Made by a program: the position numbers and the translations under genes. Shown here piece after piece: positions 20,457 through 35,499 of a stretch of DNA of 64,000 bases. The notes beneath the pieces are model-generated. The model saw only the letters and a program-made list of their open reading frames with translations, made no database searches and had not been told where the DNA came from. The DNA comes from Paraphoma chrysanthemicola. Lineage: Eukaryota; Ascomycota; Dothideomycetes; Pleosporales; Phaeosphaeriaceae. The stretch covers positions 1,116,001-1,180,000 of the forward strand of contig JAGMWG010000016.1 of assembly GCA_020744225.1 (NCBI GenBank), read 5' to 3'. Within the stretch, counting starts at the first letter, position 1. The number at the start of each line of letters is the position of its first letter.

Positions 20457-21720
20457 GGTTGCCAACCTTTCGCTGCCAAGACTGAGGACTACGACTCTCG
20501 AGTGGGTCGAGGGCGCGGACATCAAGGTCTGTAGGCTGCATACAGACAATAGAGTCGAATTTGAGGCAGTGTGCGGGGAACGAAGCGTAGTGGTGGCGCT
20601 GAGGTGGGCGAAGGGACGGTCCGTCAGGCTTAGAGGTGGGTGAGGAGACGATTCATTAGCCTTGTTTACATACAAACGGGCAGTGTGGGACAGGAAACTT
20701 ATATACACCGCCTTCGCGCGATTCAGAAACGCGTTGAGATGATAGATTCAAGAACATTGAAATTTCACATATACCAAAAGTTATACCAGCTGATCTTATT
20801 GCGTCTATGCCCGTACACTATGAGCAGAAGACACTCACATACCCCATGCCTGCGTGTTTGCTGGAGATTTTCTCCATATATAAACTTTCCGCTCTTTAAT
20901 TTCGCGTACGCACGATTGAAGTCTATTGAGTATCAGCCGAGAAGAAAAATATTCTCCGCCCTCTAGGTTTATACATGCCCAAAGGGCCCCCAGACCAATA
21001 TCCCGCTCCCTTCCAAGTGCAGGAAATGACATGCTCAAAAAACCGTAGCTATTCCCATCTCCCCAACCACATGCCCAGCGCCTTCAGGTTCCCATCTATC
21101 CAGCCATACCGAGGATATCATGCTTTAACTTAGCTTAGCTGGGCTTCTCTGACCTCCTACCATCACTTCTACCACTACTGCCCCTTCCCTCATCACACAT
21201 CCCACTCTTTTCCCTGTGCCTCTTCCCAGAATCGGTAACATTTGACAGCACAATCCTCCAACATAACAGAAAAACGCCATGCCCAGAACATCCATACAAA
21301 CATCCATCCAAACAAGTTAAAACTATACCAGCTCGTACGTAGCACATATACGCTTGCTTGCAAACAGTTGCAGTTAATAACTTCACTCCGAAAGTAATGG
21401 GCACACATTTCTTGTGAAATCAAGAATCTGTTGACTAACAATTTACTACACACAATGCTTAGCCCAGCTAGTTGGCAATCTTTAATAACGAGAACAAATG
21501 AAAAATGGGGGTATATGTGGAGTTTCTCAAAAATCCTCAGCCCAAACCCGCACACACACCTTCTCCCAAACTCCACATCCCATGCACCTAGAAAATGCAT
21601 TGCCAGCCTGATACGCCATCCATAATTCTTGCAAAATGCAACAAAAGTTCAATCTCGAGTATACTGAGAACCCCAGGCTCATTTTCCGAGCCTTTATCAT
21701 GTCACTGAGAGGCAGAGCAC
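20457..21720. other. Intergenic, 1.26 kb
   Basis: Holds the promoter of the minus-strand gene starting at 20456 and the 3' flank of the dynein heavy chain gene. It is AT-richer than the coding regions around it. The short open frames have no family features. Confidence 0.5.
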
Positions 21721-24700
21721 TCAGGTCTCCGCCTCGGCCATAATCTGCTCTCCTTCATCAAGCATATCCACCACCCTCTTCAAATTGCCCACCATCTCCT
21801 TCGCTTGTCCAACGAGCAGCAACTTCTCTGCATTCGCAGGAAGACCCAGATACGTCGGTGGCTCGCGCTCCGGCAGGTCATTGACCCAGGTCATGAAATC
21901 CTTCCAGCCGGTTGTGCTTGGGAGCTCCAGGCCCTGTGAGTGCTCTGTGTCTTTGACGATTTTGAAGTTATCCTCAAACGCGGCGGGCGTCATGCATGCG
22001 TCGACGATAGCCGCCAGTGCGTGCCAGTCCGATTCGTTGTCAATTTTGCCGCCGTACATTTCCGTGATGAGGGTGCGGAGCATTTCCCATGGGATCTTGG
22101 TGGGCGCGATGTTGGAGCGACCTTGGGCGACGGTGTCGATCCACGTGTCGATGATGAAACTACAGCATTCATACTACACAAGATTAGCATTCGAGCAATG
22201 GTATGAGGATGAAGGCACTTACATCACTGTCGTTAAACTCCCAGAAGCCCTTCCATCCCAGCGTAGGTGCGTAGCGAAGACGCTCTTGAATGACGGCATG
22301 CAGGAAGGACAAGACAAGGTACACACGAGCCTTCTCCACCGGAGCCTTTGTTGCCTTCTCGGCCAAGGACGATAAGGAGTCCTTCATATTGGCGCGAATA
22401 CCTGCAGGCTGCTCGTACGAAAGAACACGAGAAGCGCGAAGCAGATTGACTGGAATCTTCGGGCTGGACTCCATGGACAAGAAGAGTCGGAAGTCTGGGT
22501 TTGGCTTGAGCGACTCCAGTCTCTTCTCGAGCGACTGCAACCATTGAGGTGCAAGATGAACGTTCTTGACAAGCACCCAGTTGCCAGTTGTAGCAGCATT
22601 TGCAATAGCCTTGTCTGCGGTTGCAGCACCTTCGTTCGAGCCCATGGCAATGTTTGAGCAAGTGACCCGCTCTCGCTCGACCAGATTGTCGACCTTGTAG
22701 CTGGCATCGAAACCAGGGCTGGAGCTCAGCGCTACTGGAGTCACTGCGGTTACTTGCTTGACGATGTCTCCCAGGTCGCCGCTGATATCCAGCACTCCCT
22801 TACCGAAAACTTCAGTCACGAAGCGCTCCACAGCAGGAACGAAGCGATCGACGCGGAAAAGCTTGACAAGGATGAGAGCGCGAAGATGCTTGTCGAGGTT
22901 GTTGAGGTCTTCAGGCCACATCTGGGGTACATGTCGATCGCCCAGCTCTTCATTAAGGAATGATTCCCATTGAGCAGGCTCAACCTTCTCGAGCTCGTCC
23001 TTGAAGATAGCGAGCTTGGAGGCTCGTACAATCGCTTCTTCCTTGCGCTCGGGCTGCGTAGACACATCGACACCTTCCAGGTCGTCATCCAGGATCCTGT
23101 CAATGAGCGTCTTATCCATCTTGTAAGGTGCAGCCTGCACAAGCAGCATCGCAAAAGTAACACGATCTTTCTGCAGTAGCGACAGCGAAGTCCGGCGGTA
23201 GGCGTCAATGAACAGCTCGGTGATAATTTGATCAATGCGAGCTGCATAGCCAGTGATGGACGAGTTCCGGATCTTGCGCAGTACAGTTTCAAAGATCTGG
23301 GTGAAGTATTGCAGCGAGAACTGGTAGAAGTGGTTGAGATGATGGAGCTGCTCCAGGACGGCAAAGATGGCCGAGCACGAGCGCGCAACCACAGTGTACT
23401 CCTTTGTGATATTCTCAACCTCAGTCATGACTCCCGCAGTCTCCGATACCTTGTCTGAGATCTCCTTGGCTTCCTTCTTGAGCGTCTCGAGGGTCTCAAT
23501 GACGCGATCATCATCGAGAATGTTACCGCGAGATTCGTTAAGAGCTTGCAAGAGACGCTTCTCGAGCTGGCGCAAGTGCACGGCAAATTCTCCTTGCATC
23601 TTGATGAGATTTGATCTTCGCTCATCCACATCGGGCCGCTCAGACTTGAGCACCTCGTTGAGCGTCTGAGTCTGTAAACTGCTCTGCGTGACCGTGAAGT
23701 TGACAAATGTGGTACGACTGCAGATGTCTGGCGCAAAGTTGGCAGACGGATCGCGCGTCGACAGGTACAAGCGGAACGAGGGGGAGAAATCGATCTCCTG
23801 TTTGCCGAGCTGAATAAGCACACGGCCTCCGGTCTTCTGGTACTCCTTGTTGAGAACATGGTTGAGGATCGGATCCAGGTGCTCAGCATCCTGGATGAGG
23901 ATCGGGTTGCCGAAACGCAGGGAGCTCTCGAGCTGCTTGGTGAAGGAGTCGTCGAGGAAACTAGTCACCGTCAAACGACGGTCCTTGCATTCGTTCTGCA
24001 AGAACTCAGTCGTTCTGCCTGATGGATCGATGATGAGCGGGTATCGGTTGAAGCGCTTCAGCACGATGGCGTTCTCAGTGCAAAGGTCGTCAACTGGCAG
24101 ACCGTTGTGCTGCCACGTGAGACGATCGTCGGCAGTTGAAAGATACTCCGTGAAGGGATTGGGCGTCTTGTAGCTGATTCCAGAGTGTTTGAGGTGCTCG
24201 AACCAGTCTTCGGTAAGTGCTTTGCGGTATTGTTGATCGTAGTATCCAGCATACGCAATGAAGGCAGCCGCGACGAGCACATCGCCAACAATGGTGTCGA
24301 TCTGAGAGTCGAATGATTTGCTGCTCTCCTCCCATCGAGATCGCTCGGAGGATAAGCTGTCTAGCAGTCGCACACTGCGATCAACCTTGAACTGGACAGT
24401 CGACATCTCAGCCTTGATGGCCTGAGTCTCGCTGATAAGCGCGGCATATTCGGCCTTGTAGCGATCGATACTTTCGACAAGATTCTGGATGAGAACTTCA
24501 GTCTCCTGTGCACCTTCTTCTGTCTTTTGCAGCTCAACCTGCAGGTTCTCGACTTCAGCCCGCAGGGGTCCAACGCGGTCCAGGATCTCGGAATAGTCGA
24601 CTTGTGCAGTGACCCATTGCACGAGAGGTCCACAGGCCTTCGAGGCACGATTGACTTTCTCGAATGTGAATTCCTCCTTGTGGATGTAGTCGTTCTGCAT

Positions 24701-27700
24701 CTTCCTTCGGAGTGCGGCCGTCATCTGTCGGTCGTTGTCGAACTGTACGATGCTAGCAATAAAGTCATCGCGACGAACAATTGAGACAATAGTCTTCCAG
24801 CTGTCAGGTCGATGGCCGAGGAGCGTGCAAACAGCCTCTAACGCGAGTTTGACGCCAGCCGGGGGATTCTGCATGGATCGCACTTCAGTAAGGTGCTGTC
24901 GCTTGATGTTCTGCACGCTCTTCTGCGCCTCCAGGACAGCAGGCTCCGCCTTCGCAAGATCGTTATTAACCTCAGCCTGTCGCTCTTCAATGGCCTCTTT
25001 GTCTTTCGCAAGCTGGGCTTTGATCTGGATCGAGCCAGCTTTCTTCTGCTCTGCCTCACGCTGATTTGCGACCATACGCTGCAGCTTCTCATTGGCCTCC
25101 GCATCCTTCTTCGTAAGCTGAGTCTGCTTCTCGGCCAGGCTGGACCGCAGCTCCTTGACCTTGTCGAAAGTCTCACGAAGCTTCTCAAGACCAACGTTCA
25201 GATGGCGCTGCTGCTCCTCGAGGTCCTCGCGCTTCTCGTTGTAAAGCGTGACGTACTGAGCGACGAAGTCGAGGAAATGGCGCGGCGTGAGATACATCCT
25301 CCGGTTCTGCGTCTTCTGCAGCTTGTCATTCTTGGTCTTGAGCGAGTGGTGGACCGCAACCATGGCATTGACGACGCTCTCGCGGTGAGATGGTGGCAAG
25401 TTGAGTCCGCGGTAAGCGACTGGGATACTGTCTGGCGCCGCATAGTTAGGACGATCCAGGTCGACGGATTGAGTGAGCTCCGAGCTGACTTGGTACAACG
25501 CTTGATCGGACCAGTCTCCAAACCAATTGAGGACGCAACGATTGAACAATGCCGGGGATGTTGCGGCCTTGGAAGACAGTCCTTCTTCAGGAGGGTTCAT
25601 AGTGAAGACGACGTGGAGATTCTTGACAATCTGATCCGTGAACCACTTGTAAAGCTCTTCTTGTGAGTCCAAGATTGTGCCTTGTCGCTGGGCTCCTTCT
25701 TTGATCGCGGTCATCAGCGCCGCATACTCGTCACCTTCAAAGAGACCAGGGACTTCGGCGTTGGCAAGGAGAGTGTTCATGCGCTCAAGGAAGCCGGAAT
25801 CGAGCACATTGGCTTCGTCCATAATGAAGCAGATCTTCTCACCCTTGCAACCACAGCGACGAAGGACGTTGCGCAGATCCTCGTCAAAGTCTTCGCCAGA
25901 GTACTTGCCGTGGACCTTGATCTGGTACACACTCAAGCCATTCATCCAAGCGACAAAGCGTGATAGAGTGGTCTTGCCAGACCCACTAACACCAATAAGG
26001 ATGAGATGGCCTTGCGGCTGACGGAACACTCTATCGATTCGGAGGACATGCTCCAGAACGTCATTGAAGAGAATAAGTGGGACATCAACTTCCTCTTCAC
26101 AGAAAGTCTTGAGGCGAGCCTTGACAAACTCACGCAGCTGCTCACGCTCCACAGGGATGTAATTCTTCGATAGCCAGTTGGAGAAGAGTATAGGTCCACC
26201 AAGAGCCTTGTCTTCGTCAATGGTGGGGAAGTGCTCCAAGGCAATCCTATGTACGCATTCCTCGGTCCATTGTCGCTCCTCCTCTGCGATAAGACGATCC
26301 TGGAAAAGTCGCAAAGCCTCATGCGCCCAAATGCGGACGAGACCTTCCACGGGAAGTGTCTCTAGCGGTCGGAGTGCTTCGTAAATGCCTCGCACCCAGC
26401 GGGTAAGCTCACGTGGCGAGTAGATGTAATGTGGCTGAATGTCTGGCGTGAATCTCTTTTGCGACTCAGCATACAGCTGGACCATTGCCCTCGTCAACGC
26501 CTCGGAGTAGCCACGTAACGTCGGAATGATCTTCAATACAGCGCTATTGAAGGTGCCGTAGATCTGCAAAAGTGACTGTTCGCCGGGGTAGTCGACCATG
26601 ATAAGAGGTGCATGGCGGAGGAAGCGCAGACCCATTGGCGTACGGCCAGCATCTGTAGGAGGGTTGCAAGCTCCGACAAATTGAATGCGATCAAGCGTGA
26701 CCCAAGTCTTGTCGGAAGTCCTCCAGAAACCGTTGTGTTCGACAAGTTGTCGCAGGAAGGAAATGGCTCGCTGCGTGCCATATTTGTCAGGCGCCGGTAA
26801 ATTGATCTCATCGCAGAAAATGATGAGCCATCGGCCAACTTGAGTGGGTGTGAGCTGAACGCCATTCAACGTCTTCTTATACTCGCAGTGCTGCTCGAAT
26901 GTCTTGATGAGAAGGTCTGGTGTGGTGGCACTCGAGAAATTGAGACCAACGACTTGCATGTTGGGCAGCTTGCGAAGAGCACTGAATAAAGTCATCGTCT
27001 TTCCGGAACCAGGAGGACCGCACAACAGGAGTGGCTTGTGCTCCGCGAGCCAAGAGTAGAGAACGTCCTCATGGCGTACTGTGTCCAGCGTTGGAATGAC
27101 AACATCGGTCTGGACGATAGAGTGCGTGTTGACCTCAACATTCGGGACCTGGTTTTGCCACATATCCCAATCTGGCTTGTCGGGCTTGACATCGTAGTCA
27201 ATAAGGGATGTGGAGTCGCTGAGAGGAGGCAGCTCAACGTCGGTGAGACCAGCAATGAGGTCACCGAATTGCTTGCGTTCAGATAGAGGACAATCACCAA
27301 CTAGCGCCCAGACAAGGGCAACGAGCAGCTTCTTCGCGAGGTACGTCTCCATTTTGTCGTCCTCGAGTGGGAAGTCCTGGTGCTGTACGTTGTATTCAAG
27401 AACATTGCGACAAGCCTTGTTGAGCAGCGAGAACAGCGTGTTGAGAGCCCGAATGTCGGTGTACTCCATGATATGATTGAACTTTCTCGCCATGCTCAAC
27501 GCCTTTTCGATGAAGCGATCTTGCGTAAGCTTGATGTGAAGGAAGTCTGCAATTAGACTCTGGGTAGCAAGAGTCTTTTGCGACATCTGGCCAGGCGCAA
27601 CGGAGTCGTCCTCAATGTCCTCGAACGGTACGGTCTTGAGATGGTCAATGTAGTGCTTGATCATCATATCGACCTCAACAGTATCGTCGCTGAACCAGAC

Positions 27701-30700
27701 CATACCGCAACGAGACACAGTAGCAAGCGTAGCATACTTGAGTGTCTCTACCTCAAACATGATGCGGACATTTGGTGGTAAATTGAGACGCTCACCATTG
27801 GGCAAAGTAAGCAGCTTGTTGTCGTCAAGAACAGAGTTCAAGTTCTCAACCCATTCAGGATCAACGTCTCCATCGAAGACAATCCAGTGCCGCTTGCTAT
27901 CTTCGCCACGCAAGTTGTCGACGATCTTGCGGAGAATGCTGGTAAACAGGCCATCAGTCCACTCGCGAGTGGTGCTGTCCAAAGTGCCATAAAGCTGTTC
28001 CTTGCTCATGACTTTGGGATCGATGACATGGCAGACACCCTCCTTGTTTTCCACAACTTGCAGGGCTGCAAGAAGTGTTCGCCATGCAGCTGACTTTCCA
28101 GAGCCGGATGAGCCGACCATCATGACACCGTGATGGAGATTCTGAATCTGGTAAAGCTGGAGGATCTTGGTCATCCAAGCATCGCTGACGACTAGCTTAG
28201 ATTCAGCCGCGCACTTGCGGATAGCTTCCGTGAGCTGAGTGAGAGGTGCCGGAATGTATTGCACACCAGGGAACGACTCTTCTTGAATAGCCATCATGAG
28301 ATCGACGTCTGAGCGAATCAGCTTTGGGGCCATTGTCTCGCGCAGACTCTGGATGATGATTTGTGGTTCCATGACCGCTTCATCGGGGGTTTGTGACTCT
28401 TCCTGGATGGCGATGCGAGCTCGCTTAAGACCACCTGAGCTAACGAGCACACTCTTCAAGGCGCGTAGACCAAAGTCGTAATGGGCTTGCTTTGACAGAC
28501 CGGCAGCGCACTTGTCGAAGAAGGGAACGACCTGCTTCGAGAGTTCCTTGGCTTGGGTAAAACCCTGAGAGTACAGCATGACCTCGGCAATGAGTTCCTT
28601 GTCCGGCTTCGACATAGCCACGCTGCGGAAGAGCTTCTTTAAATTGTCTGGCAAGTTCGAGCGACCCGCGTAACCAGGATTCATGGTGATGAACACTCCC
28701 GTGTTGGCGTTGACCTTGAGCTGGCGGCCAATAAGCTCGATCTGAGATTTCTCATCCTCGACACCCTTCCTCAGACCAAGCTGGATGTTTTGAATCTGCT
28801 GCGACACAGCAGACAAGATACGCTCTTCAAGACGATTGAACTCGTCGAAGCAGCCCCATGCACCCACTTGACAGATACCAAGGAAGATGCGACCCATAGC
28901 CTGGAAGTCAAAGGTGTCGTCACAGCAGAAGACAAGGGTGAAACGTCCAAGCTGCACACCAAGGGCTTTGACCGACTCCGTCTTTCCAGTACCAGCGGGT
29001 CCATAAGGTGAACCACCAAGACGTTGGCAGAGTGCTTGTGTGAGAGTAAGGAAGCAGCGATCGGTAAGAGGAGTTCGGACCAGGCGATCTGTGACTCCGA
29101 GATACTCGAAACCGTAGTCCAGAGTTGCATTGGCCATCTTGATACGCAGGCGCTGGAGGAGATCATTGCTTGGCTCGTATACGTAACGCATGGACAGCAG
29201 CCACAAATGGTGGGTAGGCGAGGTTGCGCCAACCTTTTGAAGCTTGTGAATGACATCGCGCTGGTGGACGAACTCAGTGATCAAGTCTTCGTACTTTCGA
29301 CGCTGGATCGGCTCAAGATCGCCTAGAACTGCTGTGGCCAGGAACTGGAGCAGGCTGACTTGCTTCTCATAGAGCTGTGGCAGAGAGCGACCCTCGTCTG
29401 CAAGCGATCGCTCCACTGTCGCGGTCCACGCCATTTGTGTACCAAGAACAACCACTTGCGCTGGATACTTTGAGAGGTATTCGTTGAAAGCGACGGAGTC
29501 GATCGCGTCGTTTGCGACTAGGCCGGCGAATTCCTCATAAGCCTCATACGCGAGTTCAGCGAGGGTTGTCTTCATGCTGAGTTCAAGCGCTCCGAGCCAC
29601 TCGTTAATCCTAGGTGTCTTGATCAAAGAGATCTCTCTACGAAGCATGACTTCCTCGCCTTCTTTGGAAGTGATGCCCTTGATGACGCCGTCTTCATCGG
29701 TAATCAGTCCTGAGATGCCAGCAAACATCTTTCTAAGATGCTTGGCAATGCGGAGAACGTCGTTGCTGTTACCAATGATCTCAAGAAGATCTTCGTCACC
29801 AACAAAGTAGAAACGAGGGAACGATACACGCTCGCGCTCCAGGTACTCTCCTAGTGCTTTCTGGATCTTGTTGAGCAACTCGGCAAGGCGCTCCAGTGAC
29901 TTTTGCACACCAGAGATGTTAAGCACTTCGAGGACAAAGGGCTGACGAGAGACCTTCTTCATGACAGACAAGAACTCTGAGTTGATGTTCTGGAAGCGCG
30001 AGGATTCCATGGGCAGTAGATGCTTGATATCGGCGTTACCGGTAAACACGCCTTCAAGGTACACCCATTGACGCTGCACATCGATCCAGACATCGAAGAG
30101 GACGTGAACGCGGTTCAGCTTGTCTTCCCAGGACGACGCTTCCTCTTCAAACTCCTTGTAGTAAGGAGAGTGTCGCATGGCTTGCAGAGAGTTGAGGTTC
30201 TCGCTACATTTGGCAAACAAGTCGTCCCAGCCTCGGATAAGACGACACTTGTTCTGGTAGTTGACCAATTCCAGGGCATAGTTCTGCCAATTCTCGCGGA
30301 CCTGCTTCAAGAACTCCTCAAGCGCCATCTCTCCTTGGGCCTGAGTGATGACATCCCGAATGATCTTCTCACTTGGGCCAAGCTTGAGATCCCACACGTC
30401 TCCGAGAGTCATGGAAATGGCAGAGTAGCGCTTGTGGGGTTTCAGCTGCTTAAAAATCCTAGCCCAATGGCGTTCGCGCACGGCATCGGATCTTAAGTCG
30501 CTGAGCACAGAGTTCTCCTTCAGGAATTGCTTCAGTGTGCTCTGAACATACTCAAAGGCCTGGTATTGTCGCATGCGGCTGGGCATATCCTTGGTCATCT
30601 TCAGCAGATTGTCGATATTCTGGCGAAGCTTGCGAGGCTGAACGCTGCTCCAGAGACCCTCACGAAGATCGTTGATGCTGGACCAAATGGTGCCGAGAGC

Positions 30701-33700
30701 CGACCAGACTGACTTGAAGTCTTGCACCTCCTCCAGAAGAGTCTCAAGTGTGTTTTCTGGCGATGGCGGTAATCCGAGAGCTTCCTTGGCTTTGGAGATA
30801 TTTCCAGACTCCGTTTGGAGCTGACTGAGCTTCTGGTCAAATCGTGCGAGAATGTTAGAAGCCTCAGCTGGTGGCAAATTGCCAGCGACTGGCTTGTCCT
30901 CAGTCCACTCAGCAGTGATGTCGACGATCTTCTGATGAACGACCTTGTCTTCTGCGGCGATCTTGGCTCGGAGCGCATCGGACTGGTCGTTCGCGATCTT
31001 TGTCTTCCGCTCCAGGACCTCGTTTAGAGTTTGCCATTCATGGTCAATCTGATCCATCTGCAGCCAGTCCGCAGGAAATTGATAGCGCTGACGGGACAAA
31101 GTCGTCTGACCTTGTCGGAATGTGACGACTTCAGGCTCCCATTCCATGACCTTCCGCTTGCACTGCTGCACGGTGGTGATAAACGACACAGCCTGAGCAG
31201 TAGATGATGCTTCCAAAGTTTGCACCTCAAGATCCTTGCGTGCTTTCTCGATCTGGACGTAGACATCGGTCATGCGCTGCCCAAGCCTGCTAGCAAACTT
31301 GGTGAGAATCTCTTGCTGCCACTGGTCATACTTGGCGTTGACCTTGACCTGGACCTGATCGTAGTCGACAGTGACATAGCCAAATTGGCGGCTGACGTCG
31401 GAGGTATCGAATGTCGCCCTTGTCTTGCGAATCTCCTGCAGCAGTTGGAGCCACCTCGAAAGATCCTCACCCAGAATGTCGTAGACATGTTCAGATTGTA
31501 GATCCCACAGCGACTGGAACTGTAGCCACTCGTCTACGTAAGATGAAATGTCACGCAGCTTGCCTTCAACAGCCCCGTAGACTTCTACCAAAGAGTCTGT
31601 GCAACGGCTTGGTAGGTCAGAGAATTGCGTTGCTGAAGCATCGTCCGTAGCCTCCAGACGAATCTCGTACCGCGAAGCCTTGATCTTGTGGAGGGTGCAG
31701 ATGATAGCAAGCCATTGTTGCAGTTGCTCAAGCCAACTCGCTCGGGCATATTCAACCGGAGGGCTGAGGTAGATGACTTGGTTGCGCATTGTGATCTCGA
31801 GTGTGAGGCGAGAAAGTGTTGGCTTGACCTCAGGCGAGTCCGATGGCGCCGGCTGGCTGACAGGGCGGCGGGTATCGTCGTCGTTCTCGACATTGTTGAA
31901 GACTTCAATCCAAAGCGAGATGGCACGACCCAGACGTACCAGCAGGATTGCTTCGATGCGCCCGTTCATGTCCGCTACCCAGGAAGCGAGATTGGCGTAG
32001 TTCTCCAGATTCAGCTGATCAATTTGCTTTTGGATAGTTTCGAGATTGCGTTGGAAAGCTTCCTTGTTGTAAGGACAGGTCTCCAAATCCTTCAATGCCT
32101 TCTCGATTGTTGCGTTGATAGAGACCAGGCCTGCAACCTTTGTCTGCAGCAGTGATGTCGCCGCAGCAAAGTCGCGAACAAATTGGACATGCTTGCTCTC
32201 GCTACGGACACTACCAGCTCCGACGGGAAACCCAGATTGCCGTACATGAAGGTCATATGCGTGTACGAATGACTCCCACTTCAGTGGCACACCTTTGCCA
32301 ACAAGTGCTTGGACATCATTGACATAGTTGTTCAGCAAGAGTGCTACTCCACCAAGCTCAGAAATAGACCGCACCGTCTGAGTGTATGTACGTACACTCT
32401 CCATAAGACTGACAGCATATGGGTAGACTCGCTTCGCCTCTTTGGAGATATTGTTGATGCCATGTGGAACCTGGTAACCACGCCAGGTCAAGTTGCGGAC
32501 CTCTTTGAACAACGCAATGACTTGAGCATCGAAGTTGACGTTGAGCTCAAGAATGTTACCCGCCGCACGGTTCTTGCTGACGAGGAACAAACGTCCGGAA
32601 ATGGAGAGCTTCCTGCGTGCGACCTCTTGTAGCCACGACTCAAAGATGGGTCGAGTGTCGAGCTTCTTCTTGAACATGCTGCTCTCGGCCTGTAGCTTTT
32701 GACCTTCGGAATGAAGCGCCCAGTCCTTGCCGAGAATATCTTCGACTTTGCCCATGTAGTTCTCCAGCTGCGTCTCGATTTGTCGAGCCCAGATGACTGC
32801 GCCCGATACAGGTGGGAAATCGCGAAGCTGAGCCATGGCGTGCGCTTCCGAGTTGCCGTACTGTCGCTTGAAGCGCTCATGGAGCGCCGAGATGTCCTGC
32901 TTGACGTTCTCGATGAGCTGTGACTGGTACTCCGAGATGGCACCTCGAATCTTTGGTCGCACGAACAGCGGGTTGAACTTAGAGAAGACGCGGAACATCT
33001 CACTGGCGGTCTTGGCGGTACCCAGGCGATCTCTCAGCCTAGCGATAATAGAGTTCTCAACGCGCGAGGTGCGCTCGTTGTACTTCTGCTCCGCCTGCTC
33101 GAACAGTCTTGTGCCCTCAGGCTTCACATCGAGCACATCGACATCTTTAAGCACATCGTAAGCCTCCTTGACCTCCTTCACCGCGTCAACGTCGCCAATC
33201 TCCTCGATGATGACAGACTCTTTTTGTGTGCCATCCGACAACGACGACTGAGAGCCCAGGACGTTGACGATAGTTCGCTGAAGTTGTTCGTGGTTCTTGC
33301 GGAAGGTGGTGATGTATCGAATGCGCTCCTCGGTCTCCTTGTGGCGGGCTGCGATCTTAATGGGAATGAACTTCTCGTTGCGGCGCCGTGTCACCTCGCG
33401 CGCAACGTTCGTGAATTCCTTCACGTTCTCTTCCCATGTCCGCCAGATGCTCTCTGCCACGGCCATGATGGCCTGGAATTCGGGATAGTCCATATGCATC
33501 AAAGTCTTGCCGTGGAGCAGCTTGTGCAGCTTCTCGTCGAGATCGCCGGAAATAGCCTCCACGAGAGGAAGCGCCCGTCGGACCGGGTAAGGGCAGATGC
33601 GGAGTTTTTTGTTCATGTGGCCAAAGATCGAATTGATGGCTTCCTGTACTGCTTGTAGTGAAGTCGCCGACAAGAGCTGATCCAAAGGAAACTCGCGCAT

Positions 33701-34828
33701 CAACTGGTTGTACTTTTGCACGAGATCGGTGCTCTCCTTCAATCCGGTGTCTGCGCTAAAGCTGACCGTGGCCTGGAATCGCTTCGCGTTCTTCAGTACG
33801 TCTAGCGTCAGTCTCACGCCAGGGCTGCCCAGCTGTCGCTCGATGTCCTGCAGTCTGTTCTCCATCGACAGCCAAAAATTGATCTCCTGCGCGGCCGTGC
33901 CGGTCGATACATCGCGTGAGGTCTTGGTGATGGTTTGTATGGACTTGATCCAGCCGTTGACCGTGGCCTGCAGACCATTGAGGAAGCCGCTATCCTGCAG
34001 GATGGCTGCTGGGATGAGCTCAGGTGAAGGTTTCGTGCCGCGTTGCTCCGCGTCTTCGAGCGCGCTCTGGATGAGCGGGTGCAGTGGCAACAGCAGCTCC
34101 GGAATTTCAGCATTCTGTTGCAAATGTCCAAAGCTCAATGCCAGCTCCGAAATCTTCTTCTTGGCCGCTGAAATGCCCGTCCTCGAGTCATTGTCGCCCT
34201 TGCTGTAAGCGCTCGCCGAGCTGCGCTGACTCTTGGTGTAGTTCTCAAAGTACGGCTCGACCGTAGACTGGATAAGCGATTGCAAGAATTCATAAGGGGT
34301 GCCGTCTCGCGACGAGGCATTATTAGGAAGTATAAAACCGGGAAGTGTCGAAATGTGAACTTGAGCGCTAAGGGGTATCGCAGGGTCTAAGGGTATCGGT
34401 TGCTTGGAAATGACAAGAAACGCCGTGCACGTGGGTGGTGCGGTGAGTTCGGACGAAATGGTGTAGGTGAAGTGCTCGGTGACGCCTGTGAGTGTCGTTA
34501 GTCCAGTCGCTCCTTCCACCTCGGGGATGCACCTGCCGTTTGCGCCATCCAGCCCGTCTGCGTGGGATTCCTCGGCCCTGCTCTTTACCAGATACAGCGC
34601 CGACTGTCCCTCTGAAGCGAATCGCGAGCATCGCTGCAGGGTATCGTCTCTCCGCGCGGGTGATAGCAGACTGCCAGGAGCATACAGGTCTTGCTGGGTG
34701 GCGCCTAGATTGACATCGAGGATCTTCTCTAGGTGGGCGACGATGACGCTGGGGTCAAATGCGGGCGGTGTGGGACTGGGTGTGCGTATGCTGCCGTTGG
34801 CCGCCCCTGGAGCCAGCGGTCCCTCCAT
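21721..34828 (-). CDS. nudA: Cytoplasmic dynein 1 heavy chain
   Basis: Minus-end-directed microtubule motor for nuclear migration and early-endosome transport in hyphae. Exon 1 (22223-34828) and exon 2 (21721-22173) join over a 49-bp intron to give 4352 residues, the usual fungal length. The tail occupies about the first 1,300 residues. P-loops lie near residues 1938 (GPAGTGKTESVK, AAA1), 2238 (GSSGSGKSAAWR, AAA2), 2604 (GPPGSGKTMTLF, AAA3) and 2946 (GVSGSGKTTLSR, AAA4). AAA1 also has the CFDEFNRL Walker B motif and AAA3 has FCDEINLPAPDKYGTQR. The stalk coiled coils flank a microtubule-binding domain near 3310-3430 (VRSMQNPPAGVKLALEAVC). The C-terminal exon carries the cap (CSFIIDTWIDTVAQGRSNIA). 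The motor appears intact. Confidence 0.98.
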
Positions 34829-35499
34829 GTTGTTCGTTTAGCGGAAATGTCGGGGTGGAGACATGTGATTCCTTGCTTCCGGCGGGTTCGGAAGGGGATG
34901 GGTCTAGTAGTAGATACCAGACGGTGAGTGAGGAGGGTGAAGGCGCTGGGCGGTGATGGCGATGCGTTGTCTCTCCAGACTGCGAAAGTTGACCTCCGAG
35001 CTTGAGTCGCGTCGACGCGGCCAGTGCACGCCTTTCCCGACTGGCTCACTCCCGTCCTTGGCACCGCATGCAGGGAATCGGCGTGAACGCGATCTGATTG
35101 GTGGCCTGGTCTCGAAACAGCTGTGTCGATTACACAAAGCGCGCCCAGTGATGCAATGCTGTGGACGCGTTTGGCGGGGTCCAGTTCACGTTGTTTGCAT
35201 CTAGTGTTTACCAACACAGCAACACAGCAGTCGCACCCCATATCCTTAAAGAAAGGCAGGCGCACACGAGCAGCCCACCGCCCGCACGTGGCAGACTCAT
35301 CTCGGTTCAGCAGGAGTTCGGCTGAACACCTTGTCGGTGCACGTCTCATCTGCACCAGGATCGCAGCACGGCCCAGGTGAATCCTACGGCGAGGTGCATG
35401 AGAGTCATGTCTGGGGTTGATGATGGTGAAGTCTGTTTGGGCGGCCACTTTGGTCTCAATGTTGATTATGCTATTCATGTCGTCTTCGTGAAAACATAG
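34829..35499. other. Dynein heavy chain promoter region
   Basis: Contains the upstream region of the dynein gene and the 3' flank of the chloride channel gene. A 249-codon minus-strand frame spans it and overlaps the dynein start, but it has no family motif, and I treat it as chance in GC-rich DNA. Confidence 0.55.

Noticed and set aside
34729..35478. 249-codon minus-strand open frame upstream of and overlapping the dynein start
   Set aside because: It has no family motif, it overlaps the real N-terminus of dynein in another frame, and its composition (Arg/His/Pro-rich) is what GC-rich leader DNA gives by chance.
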